This document shows positions 37,687-45,699 of a stretch of DNA of 64,000 nucleotides, in pieces. This DNA is from Anatilimnocola floriformis (lineage in GTDB: Bacteria; Planctomycetota; Planctomycetia; Pirellulales; Pirellulaceae), in the NCBI RefSeq assembly GCF_024256385.1, contig NZ_JAMLFW010000002.1:1922001-1986000 (forward strand). The letters are read 5' to 3'. The notes under the pieces were generated by a model. That model made no database searches. It worked only from the letters and a program-made list of their open reading frames with translations, and was not told the origin of the DNA. A program made the translations under genes and the position numbers. Positions within the stretch are counted from its first letter, which is position 1, and each line of letters starts with the position of its first letter.

Positions 37687-38181
37687 GTGTCTCGCTTTGG
37701 TATCCAGCGCACGCTGTGGCTGCTCGTCGTTCTGGGGCTGGCCGGGAGTGCTCTGTCAGCCGAGCCAACTCCCTTGGAAAAAGTGCTGACGAAGAAAATC
37801 AGTTTCAACGCAGGGACCGGTGCGAAGGAATTCGCTTTTCGCGACTTGGCCGATGATGTGCAAAAGTTCGAGCCGACCTTTGCGATCGAAATTCGAGACA
37901 AGGATTTTCTGAACGAGGGCTTTACCAGGGTCAACCATCGCCTCGAACGGCGTTATGTCGATCAAACGGTGGCCGAGATCCTCACGGCTCTCGTGCTGCG
38001 CGAGAACCCCATCCCGAAAGTCAAGCCACACGATCCCGATCAAAAAATCGTCTGGGTCATTGCGGCCGATCCAGCCGACCCGGCCAAGCAGATTATCCTG
38101 ATTACAACCCGCGCTGCGGCGAAGAAGCGGGGCGATAAGCTGCCGGAAGTGTTTGAGCGTTCGCCGACAGTCGAGCCGTAA
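37687..38181 (+). CDS. Small secreted protein, unknown function
   Basis: 164 residues from GTG 37687, supported by AAGGAG (37674-37679) 7 nt upstream. The signal MSRFGIQRTLWLLVVLGLAGSALSA ends at an A-x-A site. The mature part has ISFNAGTGAKEFAFRDLADD then TFAIEIRDKDFLNEGF and repeated hydrophobic strands, reminiscent of the secretin/TonB short N-terminal (STN) fold, but this is only a resemblance. No partner secretin is nearby. Confidence 0.7.
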   Translation: MSRFGIQRTLWLLVVLGLAGSALSAEPTPLEKVLTKKISFNAGTGAKEFAFRDLADDVQKFEPTFAIEIRDKDFLNEGFTRVNHRLERRYVDQTVAEILTALVLRENPIPKVKPHDPDQKIVWVIAADPADPAKQIILITTRAAAKKRGDKLPEVFERSPTVEP

Positions 38182-38202
38182 GACGATAGATGTCCGCGGC
38201 CC

Positions 38203-38345
38203 CCACTGAGCTTGCTCAGTGGAGCCATGATTTTGCACTAGTTCGGCGATTGGGCGCGGGATTCGCCCCCACCGACCTTGGTCGGTGGAGCGGGTGATTT
38301 CGCCGTGTGACCGCAATCACGTGCTCCACCGAGCAAGCTCGGTGG
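38203..38345. repeat. Three REP-like hairpins in one intergenic gap
   Basis: Hairpin 1: CCACTGAGC/GCTCAGTGG (38203-38222). Hairpin 2: CCACCGACC/GGTCGGTGG (38269-38288). Hairpin 3: CCACCGAGC/GCTCGGTGG (38326-38345). All are perfect 9-bp stems with 2-nt loops. Differences between copies occur in complementary pairs, so the fold is conserved rather than the sequence. They fill the gap between the secreted protein and the DinB-like gene, which converge here. Confidence 0.7.
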
Positions 38346-38389
38346 AGTCATAACGCGACGTTGCCCCCTGCTTGAGAAACGCCTCGCGG

Positions 38390-38863
38390 CTACTTTTGCG
38401 GCAGCAACGCGACACCCGCGCGTTCGCCGATTTTTTCTAGATGGTGTCGCAAATGCACAACATAGTCGGCGATGAGAAACTCGAGTGTCACCGGTTCGTA
38501 CGGCCCGATGATGCAGATTCGCGGCAGGGCTGCGGGGTTTGCATGGCGGATGAGGTGGGCCAGCAATTGGTTGTAGCTTGACCAAAGATCAACCAGCACT
38601 GGCCACGGCGCGGCCTGATATTGCGCCGCGGCCACCCATTGGTTTTGTTCATACTTGGGAAAGACGAGCTCGGCGGTAAATTGCGCCCGCACGAACCGTT
38701 GATGATTGTTGGCCGCGGAGTCGATCAGGTGGCCGAGAACTTCTTGGATGGTCCAGCGATCAGCGGCCGGACGATGGGCGATGATTTCGCCGGGCAGAAT
38801 CCGCAGCCGAGGTTCGGCTGCGGCGATGATTTGCTCTAGCTCAGTGGCAGTCTGTGCGAGCAT
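38390..38863 (-). CDS. DinB-like (YfiT/DinB superfamily) protein
   Basis: 157 residues. It has the four-helix DinB fold, with DRWTIQEVLGHLIDSAANNHQRF (first metal His at GHL) and YVVHLRHHLEKIG (further His pair near the C-terminus). These enzymes are metal-dependent and often act on thiol conjugates (for example bacillithiol or mycothiol S-transferases); the substrate here is unknown. Length is normal. Confidence 0.87.
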   Translation of the reverse strand: MLAQTATELEQIIAAAEPRLRILPGEIIAHRPAADRWTIQEVLGHLIDSAANNHQRFVRAQFTAELVFPKYEQNQWVAAAQYQAAPWPVLVDLWSSYNQLLAHLIRHANPAALPRICIIGPYEPVTLEFLIADYVVHLRHHLEKIGERAGVALLPQK

Positions 38864-38906
38864 TCCTGTCTCAAAACTCGGAACTTAAGACGCAAAACCA
38901 AGCCGT

Positions 38907-39128
38907 TTAGCGGCGGTTGCTTTCGAACTTCTTGGCCAGCGACAGCGGCGTGGAGAGCCCAGTGTGGAGGCTTTCCAGATTGGCGAGTTGAGCCGTGATT
39001 GCGGCGTCGAAGGCGACCCAAGCCGGGTTCGTCGTGTCGTATTCGACGGCAGTTACTTGCACGGCGATGGCGGCCCGGGCGGCAGCTGTTTGCGGAGCTT
39101 TGTCAGTCTTCGGAGTTGGCTTGGTCAT
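38907..39128 (-). CDS. Small hypothetical protein
   Basis: 73 residues, MTKPTPKTDKAPQTAAARA then an alpha-helical part (PAWVAFDAAITAQLANLESL). The RBS AGGAG lies 8 nt upstream of the ATG (39137-39141 on the complement). There is no signal peptide and no family I recognise. The RBS and compositional bias suggest it is real. Confidence 0.6.
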   Translation of the reverse strand: MTKPTPKTDKAPQTAAARAAIAVQVTAVEYDTTNPAWVAFDAAITAQLANLESLHTGLSTPLSLAKKFESNRR

Positions 39129-39627
39129 GGCTGGTGCTCCTTCAATCGAGCAGGAGAGGCTTTCTTCGCCACTGCTGGTTGGCAGTCTGGCGAATCTGCT
39201 TCCTGATTATGCAAGTGCGATGCCGATTCCGTTCGGATTTCAGTAGAAACGCCTTAAACTGATTGCCAGCAAGGGTTAATCAGCACTTGCTGGCCGCCTC
39301 GACCAGATCGACGGTAGCTGGCAGTGTTCCCAACATGCGACAACTGCCGTCTCTTTTTAGAACGGCAGGATTGTACGGGCGGTTAACTAGATTCCGTCCA
39401 CAATTTGACAAATTCCAAATCGTGGTCAAGGGCGGCTTCGACACGAGCGCTGCAAGCCGCGAAGTTTGCCAAGGACGTGCGCGCTTTTCTCGCAAGACGC
39501 TGGTCAGCTTTTCAGCAATGCGCCGAAACCGCAGCAGCAACACAGCCGTCATACATTTGTGGGTCGAAACTGCCGGTCGGCGTACAATCACCGTCTGTTC
39601 TCACTTCCGCTGACTGGAGCTTTTGCG
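39129..39627. other. Non-coding gap
   Basis: About 500 bp with no convincing gene: the open frames across it lack recognisable protein character. It holds one hairpin, GCCAGCAAG (39265-39273) with CTTGCTGGC (39286-39294), and TACAAT (about 39591-39596), a possible -10 box for the gene at 39628. Confidence 0.5.
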
Positions 39628-40191
39628 ATGTTGTGGCGTTGTCTATTCGTGTTTTTGCTGGCGCTGATCGTCCTTCCCGCGCAGGCCGCCGATGAGCCCG
39701 CGGCCAGTCCGCTCACGGCGAAACTGATCGCCAAAAAGGACACCTACACCTTGGCTGCCGATCAGCAGGGCGAGGCCTTTCGCAAGAAGTTGGCAGATCC
39801 CAAGAGCGGCGAAGTCTACATGCCGCCAGCGGTCGATTTGATTTTGGAACTGACCAATCCCACCGATAAACCGATCACGATCAAGGTGGGCGCCGATTCG
39901 GGCGGGCTCGACCTCGAGTTGAAAGGACCGGGTGCGATCAGCATCAGTCCGCGGATCGCCATGACGCGCGAGTTTCGCGGAGGCAAGCCGCAAGAGATCG
40001 CTGCTGGCGCGACCTTCGAGATTCCGATTGCGAAGCTGTCGTACGGCATGCGCGGTGTGAGCAAGCAGGCTTTCTGGACCGAGCCGGGCGAATATGCCTT
40101 GGGCGTTAGCTATCGCTATCCCGGCAATGACCGCACGATCAGCAAGGTCACGGCCGAGCCGATCAAGGTCACGGTCGAGGCAGCCAAGTAG
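39628..40191 (+). CDS. Small secreted beta-sandwich protein, unknown function
   Basis: 187 residues from ATG 39628, with GGAG upstream (39616-39619). The signal MLWRCLFVFLLALIVLPAQA is followed by a domain with repeated beta strands and VDLILELTNPTDKPITIKVG, GALDL-type segments and TEPGEYALGVSYRYPG. The layout resembles immunoglobulin-like or BsuPI-type proteinase-inhibitor folds, but no specific family is claimed. It converges on the HEAT-repeat lipoprotein. Confidence 0.75.
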   Translation: MLWRCLFVFLLALIVLPAQAADEPAASPLTAKLIAKKDTYTLAADQQGEAFRKKLADPKSGEVYMPPAVDLILELTNPTDKPITIKVGADSGGLDLELKGPGAISISPRIAMTREFRGGKPQEIAAGATFEIPIAKLSYGMRGVSKQAFWTEPGEYALGVSYRYPGNDRTISKVTAEPIKVTVEAAK

Positions 40192-40204
40192 GAATCGCTG
40201 GCGA

Positions 40205-41317
40205 CTACTTCAACCGGCTGACGAGTTCTTTAGCGGCGTCGCTGATCGTTTTGTCGGCGTCGCCCTGGGCTTTTTCGATGGCTGGCAGCACTTCCTTCGC
40301 GGCCGGCCCGAGGGCGGAGAGACAAGCCAGCGAGAGCTTCTTGGCGTTGGCATTGCCGGTTTCGAGCGCGGTGCGCAGCGGCGTGAGAGCCGGCGGGCCG
40401 ATGCGAACAAGGGCTTCGGAAGCGGCGAGGCGGACGTCTTCGCTGTCGTCGGCGAGCGCCGCGGCCAAGTCGGGCGCAGCCGCTTCGGCTTTGGTAGCAA
40501 GACTCCGCAAGCGGCCGGTCGCGACAAGGCGAACGGAGGGCTTGGAATCTTTGAGCGCCTTCTGCAACAACGGCACGGCGGTTTCTGGCGAGGCAGCGAC
40601 CTGCATGTAAGCAAAGATCGCGGCAGCGCGGACACGGTCGTCGCTATCACTAGTGGCGGCCTTTTGCAGAGCATCGGCGAACGGCGCACCCTTTGCGCCG
40701 AGCGTGCCGGCCAGGCGAGCGACGGCGGCGCGGTTTTCGGCTTTGGTTTCGTGTGTGGGATCGAGCAGCGTTGCCAGCTGCGGGCTGGCCGCGGCGATCT
40801 CTGCTTGTGGCAGTTGCTTCACGGCTTGGAAGCCGATGTTGCGGACGGTGGCATCTTTGTCGTCTAGCAGTTTCTTGAACGCAGTGACTTGCTCGGGCAC
40901 GGCGGGATCGAACGAACTGAGGAGATGAAACGCCGCGCCGCGGCGAACTTCGAGCAGCGGATCGCCCAGCAGTGGCAACAGTTTTTTGGAAGCATCGGGG
41001 CCGAGGCGTTCGAGCTCGAGCGCGGCTGATTCGCTGATTCGCCAGCCGGCTTTGTCGGTGGGCTCGATGAGTCGTGCAGCCAGATCGCGGAGCGAGTTCT
41101 TTTCCGGCGCAGCCGTGGTCGCTGGCGTCGGCGGTTTTGGTTTGTCGACGCTTGGCAGTTTCGTGGGCGTCGGCTGAACTGGTGGTGGCGTGTTTGCCGG
41201 CTGAGCAGGCGGGACTGGCTGCGCGCTTTCGTTCACCGGCGCAACAGGCGGGGGCGAAGGTCGGCAACCAAGAAACAGCGCAACCGCAGCGCCGAGCATT
41301 ATCCGCGAGACGTTCAT
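40205..41317 (-). CDS. HEAT-repeat predicted lipoprotein
   Basis: 370 residues. The signal MNVSRIMLGAAVALFLGC ends in a lipobox (LFLGC), then a Pro-rich linker (about 22-70), then at least five HEAT/armadillo-like helical repeats (KLLPLLGDPLLEVRRGAAFH, ALQKAATSDSDDRVRAAAIF, LLQKALKDSKPSVRLVATGR, LAAALADDSEDVRLAASEAL). HEAT repeats bind proteins; the partner is unknown. It is probably a membrane-anchored scaffold. Confidence 0.85.
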   Translation of the reverse strand: MNVSRIMLGAAVALFLGCRPSPPPVAPVNESAQPVPPAQPANTPPPVQPTPTKLPSVDKPKPPTPATTAAPEKNSLRDLAARLIEPTDKAGWRISESAALELERLGPDASKKLLPLLGDPLLEVRRGAAFHLLSSFDPAVPEQVTAFKKLLDDKDATVRNIGFQAVKQLPQAEIAAASPQLATLLDPTHETKAENRAAVARLAGTLGAKGAPFADALQKAATSDSDDRVRAAAIFAYMQVAASPETAVPLLQKALKDSKPSVRLVATGRLRSLATKAEAAAPDLAAALADDSEDVRLAASEALVRIGPPALTPLRTALETGNANAKKLSLACLSALGPAAKEVLPAIEKAQGDADKTISDAAKELVSRLK

Positions 41318-41345
41318 CGAAAACTTCCTGGAGAGTTTGCAGCCC

Positions 41346-42263
41346 CTACATCAGCAGATCAATCGTGCCGACGATGAGCAATCCCAAGCTGATGATCGCG
41401 TTGACGTTGAAGAACGCCGCGTTCACGCGCGTCAGGTCGCCCGGTTTGACGAGTGCGTGTTCGTAGGTCAGCAACCCTGCCACCACCAACACACCGCTGC
41501 CATAGATCCAACCTAGCCCTATTTGCGGGCAGAGCAAGGGCAAGATCGCGAGGAGCACGAGCGTGACGAAGTGACACGCCGCGGCCAATCGCAAAGCCCC
41601 CGCCACACCAAGCCGAGCCGGCACACTGTGCAGCTTGGCCTGCCGATCAAAATCGGCATCCTGGCAGGCATAGATGATGTCAAAACCACTCACCCAAGCG
41701 AGCACGGCTAGACCGAGCAGCACAGCGGGCAAAATATCAAGCGGTTGGTGCAACAGAACCAATCCGCGAATCGCGATCCAGGCACAAACCGGCGCCAGCG
41801 CCAAAGCGACACCCAACCAAAAATGTGCCAGCGAGGTGAATCGCTTCGCATAGCTGTATCCCAGCAAAAACAACAGCACCGGCGCGCTCAGCACAATCGG
41901 CAACCAGTTCGGCAGAAACAGCAGAGTCCCCGCGCAGAAGATCGCGGAGGAAATCAGCGTGAACCAGATCACCGTCGGTAACGACAACAAACCGGCTGGA
42001 ATGTGCCGCTGCACCGTGCGCGGATTCTTGCCATCGATATCGCGATCGACCAGGCGATTGAACGCCATGGCAGCGCTTCGCGCGCCGACCATGCAAATCA
42101 GAATTCCCAGCAAATGTTGCCAGTGAAACTTGGTATCGACCACGAGACCGGCCGGGACGCGCGTCGTCCACGCCATGATGGCCGCAAGCAGCGCAAAGGG
42201 GAGCGCAAAGATGGTATGGCTGAAGCGAATCAACCCAAGCAAATGACGGATCGTGGCGAACAT
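41346..42263 (-). CDS. UbiA-family prenyltransferase (4-hydroxybenzoate polyprenyltransferase-like)
   Basis: 305 residues from ATG 42261-42263 (MFATIRHLLGLIRFSHTIFA); the longer upstream frame lacks family sequence. Multi-span membrane protein with the two Asp-rich prenyl-diphosphate sites: AMAFNRLVDRDIDGKNPRT (NxxxDxDxD) and SGFDIIYACQDADFDRQ. It transfers a polyprenyl group to an aromatic acid in quinone synthesis. The variant in genomes using the futalosine menaquinone route is often called MqnP; no mqn genes are in the window to decide. Confidence 0.88.
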   Translation of the reverse strand: MFATIRHLLGLIRFSHTIFALPFALLAAIMAWTTRVPAGLVVDTKFHWQHLLGILICMVGARSAAMAFNRLVDRDIDGKNPRTVQRHIPAGLLSLPTVIWFTLISSAIFCAGTLLFLPNWLPIVLSAPVLLFLLGYSYAKRFTSLAHFWLGVALALAPVCAWIAIRGLVLLHQPLDILPAVLLGLAVLAWVSGFDIIYACQDADFDRQAKLHSVPARLGVAGALRLAAACHFVTLVLLAILPLLCPQIGLGWIYGSGVLVVAGLLTYEHALVKPGDLTRVNAAFFNVNAIISLGLLIVGTIDLLM

Positions 42264-42406
42264 GCTGCATTTACCGCAGGAACGGACCGAGGCTTCACTG
42301 CATTGTGGCCGCCGCGGCCGAAATTGGGAATGCCGCTGCCAGCAGCAGACGATAGCTAGAAGAACCACGCACGCAGTGAGTGCGGCATCGCTCGGGAAAG
42401 GACGCC

Positions 42407-42838
42407 ATGAAACGTACGATCATCAAAGCCGCTTCCCTCGGGCTACTGCTCGGTGCGTTGGCTCTTCCTGCGCGGGCCGATTGGCTCAACTACATTGTGC
42501 GCACCTCGGGCCTGGCCTGGAGCGACGGCTATCACGCCTACGACCAGTGCCCGCCCAAGCAGAAGCCTTTTCACCAGTACTCGGTGATGCCAGGAACGAC
42601 GACGTACGGCAATAGCCATGCGCCAGCGCACGAGCCGTATTACTTCGAGCTGAATAACAAACAGCAAGAGCAGGAAGCCATCCCCACGCCGGCCGGCATG
42701 CTTCCGGCCGCGCCGCAGACGACGGCTCCTAATCCGCAAGCGCAGTACAAACCGCGCAGCCGGTATTTTCAGGCGCTCGAGCAGAACACGCAGCAGCCTT
42801 TGCAAGCCCGACAACCCGCCACCACTCGGCCGTATTAA
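42407..42838 (+). CDS. Small secreted low-complexity protein
   Basis: 143 residues from ATG 42407, with GGAAAGGA (about 42394-42401) as RBS. The signal MKRTIIKAASLGLLLGALALPARA is followed by a Pro/Gln/Tyr-rich chain (YKPRSRYFQALEQNTQQPL). It looks like a planctomycete periplasmic or surface protein of unknown role. Confidence 0.7.
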   Translation: MKRTIIKAASLGLLLGALALPARADWLNYIVRTSGLAWSDGYHAYDQCPPKQKPFHQYSVMPGTTTYGNSHAPAHEPYYFELNNKQQEQEAIPTPAGMLPAAPQTTAPNPQAQYKPRSRYFQALEQNTQQPLQARQPATTRPY

Positions 42839-42841
42839 GCT

Positions 42842-42935
42842 CGTAGGCCGGACCATTGGTCCGTCCGCGCCGAAGTTCGCCTTGCTTGACCAACAATCAC
42901 TCGCAGTTCAAGACGGACCAATGGTCGTCCTACGA
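42842..42935. repeat. Palindromic intergenic element
   Basis: The left arm CGTAGGCCGGACCATTGGTC (from 42842) and right arm GACGGACCAATGGTCGTCCT (from 42912) are inverted repeats about 46 nt apart, with the core GGACCATTGGTCC itself a hairpin. It lies between the secreted protein and the pilin leader. Confidence 0.6.
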
Positions 42936-43005
42936 ACCCCCATCTTCGTACGAAGTTTTCAACTTCTTTTGCCCACCCATCAACCATGACCTAGAGTTTC
43001 ATTGA

Positions 43006-43078
43006 CAGACAGTGTTCTTTGCCGTGAATACGCAGTGCCATTTACTGCGGATACGCGGCGCGTTCTTCACACTGTCTG
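43006..43078 (+). promoter_or_regulatory. Structured leader upstream of the Flp pilin gene
   Basis: CAGACAGTGT (43006-43015) and ACACTGTCTG (43069-43078) form a perfect 10-bp outer stem enclosing CGCAGT (43031-43036) and ACTGCG (43044-43049). TTGACA at 43002-43007 overlaps the outer stem and could be a -35 box, but no good -10 follows. An RNA fold or a regulator dyad are both possible. Confidence 0.4.
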
Positions 43079-43156
43079 CTTTGACTCCCCGGCTGCGATT
43101 GCCTGCGTGCATCTCGTCGCCGATCTATTCTTCGTTTTGGGTAAAGGGCAAACACC

Positions 43157-43336
43157 ATGAGCAAAATGTTGCTCCGCTTGTTATGGGATGAAGACGGACC
43201 CACCGCCGTGGAATATGCGGTGATGCTCGCCCTCATCGTCGGTGTGTGCGTCGCGGCCATCACGTTCCTCGGAACGCAGACCAACGCCGCCTTCACCGAT
43301 AGCAAAAACAAAATCAGCACTGCGATGGGCAGTTAA
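43157..43336 (+). CDS. Flp/Fap-type pilin
   Basis: 59 residues. After a short positively charged leader (MSKMLLRLLWDEDG), the processing-site region PTAVEYAVMLALIVGVCVAA shows the Flp pilin motif (G/x-x-A-x-E-Y) and its hydrophobic helix, then a short polar tail (TDSKNKISTAMGS). Prepilin peptidase would cut before the helix and the subunit would assemble into Tad pili. No tad assembly genes flank it. AAAGGG lies 9 nt before ATG. Confidence 0.88.
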   Translation: MSKMLLRLLWDEDGPTAVEYAVMLALIVGVCVAAITFLGTQTNAAFTDSKNKISTAMGS

Positions 43337-43450
43337 GTTTTTATTCGGCCGTGACTTCGGGACGCTCGGCTGCTGCCCACGACGTATGCTTTGCTAGTCT
43401 CTTGTAGCCCTAGCGAAGACACCTGCGTACTCGCAGCCGAAGACACAGCC

Positions 43451-45091
43451 ATGCAGCCGAAGCTCAGTCCTCTCGATCGACTGGCCCACCAGGCCGAACA
43501 ACTCTATTCACTCCCCGCGGTCGCGCTCGAAGTGTTGCGACTGGCGGGGCAACCGCAAGTCGATCCGCGGCAAATCAAGCTCTGTCTCGAAAGCGATCCT
43601 GCGCTCTCCGCTCGCATTCTCAAGGTCGTCAACAGCAGCCTGTTCGGCCTCAGTCGTCAGGTCAGCGATCTGCAACAAGCCATCGCCCTGCTCGGCCTCA
43701 AACCGCTCAAGGCTTTGCTCCTCGGCTTCAGCCTGCCGCCCCAATTGCTCGAAAGCGAACACACCGCGGCCTTGCAAAAGTACTGGCAACACTCGTTGCT
43801 GAAGGGACTCGCCTGCCGCTTGCTCGAACAACACGTTGCGCCGACCGACGATGAAGAAGCCTTCGTCGCCGGACTGTTGCAAGACGTCGGTGTGCTCGCG
43901 CTGCTGCAACAACTGGGCGAGAACTACGCCAGCCTCTATTTGCAATGCGAAGAGCGCAGCGAAAATCTGCTGCAAACCGAATCGGTCACGCTCGGCTTCG
44001 ATCATCTCGCGCTCAGTGCGCGACTGCTGGCCATCTGGCGATTGCCGACGCTGCTGTGCCAGGCCGTTGCCGTGCCGCCGCTGGAATCGGCCGTTGCACA
44101 CGCGCCGTCACTGTGTCGGCCGTTGTGCCAGATTCTGCACTTAGCTGAACTGCTGACTTGCTACATCGAACAACCGAGCGAAGGCGATCTCGCCCGCCTA
44201 CTGATGCTCAGCGAGCGCTACTTCAATCTCGGACCAGTTCGTTTGCACGCTTTGCTGACCGAACTAACGCCGCACTTCGAATCACTCGCGAAAACGCTCG
44301 CTGTGGAACTGCCGAGCGGTCCAAGCTCGCAAGAACTATTGCTTGCCGCGCATCGCCGCCTTGCCGCGATCACCACCGAGATGGTACCGGAACTGCTCGC
44401 CGCCCAGCGACAAACCGACGACGGCGCCGCGCTCGAAGCCATTCTCAATACCACGCGCGAACTGCAACACACGGCGGCGAGCGCAACGCGATTGCACGTT
44501 GAACACAAGCTGGCCGAACGTCGTGCCGACGGCGCGAGCGAGATTCGCTCGCCGCTCGTGCCGCCGCGAAAACCTTCGACACCGCCATCGACGAGTTCCG
44601 CCGCGCAAAAAGCCGCCGCCGATCCCGGCCTGATCGGCCGATTGTCTGGCGTGCTGCAAACCTGCCGCCAACAGCGGACACCGGTCACGCTCGCGCTACT
44701 TCAGATCGATCATCTCTCCGACGCGCAATTCCTCTGTGGCGTGCCGACATCGTTGTTATTCCTCGAACGCTTCCGCCGTCACCTCGCCGAAGCCACCGGC
44801 GGCCTCGGCCCCTGCCTGCAACTCAACAGCGGCCACTTCGCCCTCCTCTGGGGCGACTGCACCCGCAGCGACGCGCTGGCCACTCTCCGCACCGTCCAAC
44901 AATCGCTGCCAGCCTGGCAAGAAGAATGCATGCCCAGCGACAACGTCCACTTAAGCCTCAGCGCCGGCGTCGCGACGCTCGCGCTACCAAGTCGCAACTT
45001 CCCACCACAAGAACTCGTCACTGCAGCCGAACGTTGCCTCGACGCCGCGAAACTCGCGGGTGGAAACCAACTCAAGAGCATCGAGTTGTAG
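43451..45091 (+). CDS. HDOD domain protein with degenerate GGDEF domain
   Basis: 546 residues from ATG 43451. Residues about 10-270 form an HDOD (HD-related output) domain: LYSLPAVALEVLRLAGQPQV and ARILKVVNSSLFGLSRQVSD are its diagnostic start. A Pro/Ser-rich linker (about 375-400) leads to a GGDEF-like domain (about 405-546: LIGRLSGVLQTCRQQ and LSLSAGVATL). The catalytic GGDEF loop reads NSGHFALLWG, so cyclic-di-GMP synthesis is unlikely; it may only bind a ligand. HDOD proteins act in signal transduction and motility control. A longer TTG start at 43391 is possible. Confidence 0.85.
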   Translation: MQPKLSPLDRLAHQAEQLYSLPAVALEVLRLAGQPQVDPRQIKLCLESDPALSARILKVVNSSLFGLSRQVSDLQQAIALLGLKPLKALLLGFSLPPQLLESEHTAALQKYWQHSLLKGLACRLLEQHVAPTDDEEAFVAGLLQDVGVLALLQQLGENYASLYLQCEERSENLLQTESVTLGFDHLALSARLLAIWRLPTLLCQAVAVPPLESAVAHAPSLCRPLCQILHLAELLTCYIEQPSEGDLARLLMLSERYFNLGPVRLHALLTELTPHFESLAKTLAVELPSGPSSQELLLAAHRRLAAITTEMVPELLAAQRQTDDGAALEAILNTTRELQHTAASATRLHVEHKLAERRADGASEIRSPLVPPRKPSTPPSTSSAAQKAAADPGLIGRLSGVLQTCRQQRTPVTLALLQIDHLSDAQFLCGVPTSLLFLERFRRHLAEATGGLGPCLQLNSGHFALLWGDCTRSDALATLRTVQQSLPAWQEECMPSDNVHLSLSAGVATLALPSRNFPPQELVTAAERCLDAAKLAGGNQLKSIEL

Positions 45092-45156
45092 ACGCACCGA
45101 CTGTCGACTTTCGGTCTCCGAAAGTTGAATGCAAGTGACTCGCCGGCGCCGAGCGA

Positions 45157-45699
45157 CTAGTCCTCTTCGGACATCAAGAGAAAAGCTCGCCCCGTGTCGA
45201 TTCGGCGAATCGCCGAGAACCACCAAATTAGCCTAGCGCGACAATAGACGAGTAACGCGCCGTTCGTGGTGAAGAGTTGTACGAACTCAGTTCCTAAGCG
45301 ATTGGCGGTGAGGGCAGAACGGTCCATCAGGTATTCAGGCTGTGACGGCCACCGCAGCGCTACGGCTGGAGCGCCGACTCTTCCAACAGCATCGCACAGC
45401 GCGGGTTCACCATCTGTTAGTTGCCAAGACAGAATTTCGTCTGCCACGAACACATGCAGGAAGAGTCCATTCGAAAAGCGTATGACGCACGCAGTGTCAG
45501 TCCAGCATGCGTCTTCAATGTGCGAGCCGAGCAGTCGCGCGGTATCGGCCTTGGCTTTCGATTGCAGAGGCGCGTTCAGCACGCCGGCGATTGCGCCCGC
45601 GAAACTGTCATAGGTTTCGCGTAATGGATAAGGGTCAACCGGGATTATTCGCACGCTAGCATCCCAATTAATCAAACGTCCGGCATAACATTCCGCCAT
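45157..45699 (-). CDS. Hypothetical protein
   Basis: 180 residues, ATG 45697-45699. Its first 32 bp overlap the 3' end of the SDR gene, suggesting translational coupling. There is no signal peptide and no recognised family. Segments such as CVIRFSNGLFLHVFVADEILSW suggest a mixed alpha/beta protein. The gap 45092-45156 holds only the hairpin ACTTTCGG/CCGAAAGT. Confidence 0.65.
   Translation of the reverse strand: MAECYAGRLINWDASVRIIPVDPYPLRETYDSFAGAIAGVLNAPLQSKAKADTARLLGSHIEDACWTDTACVIRFSNGLFLHVFVADEILSWQLTDGEPALCDAVGRVGAPAVALRWPSQPEYLMDRSALTANRLGTEFVQLFTTNGALLVYCRARLIWWFSAIRRIDTGRAFLLMSEED

Noticed and set aside
39263-39613. A 116-residue plus-strand frame in the 39129-39627 gap
   Set aside because: No RBS, no family and basic low-complexity composition; it overlaps a hairpin and is better left as non-coding.
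43391-43450. A TTG start 20 codons upstream for the HDOD protein
   Set aside because: The added residues (MLVSCSPSEDTCVLAAEDTA) do not resemble the family, and ATG 43451 starts just before the conserved domain.
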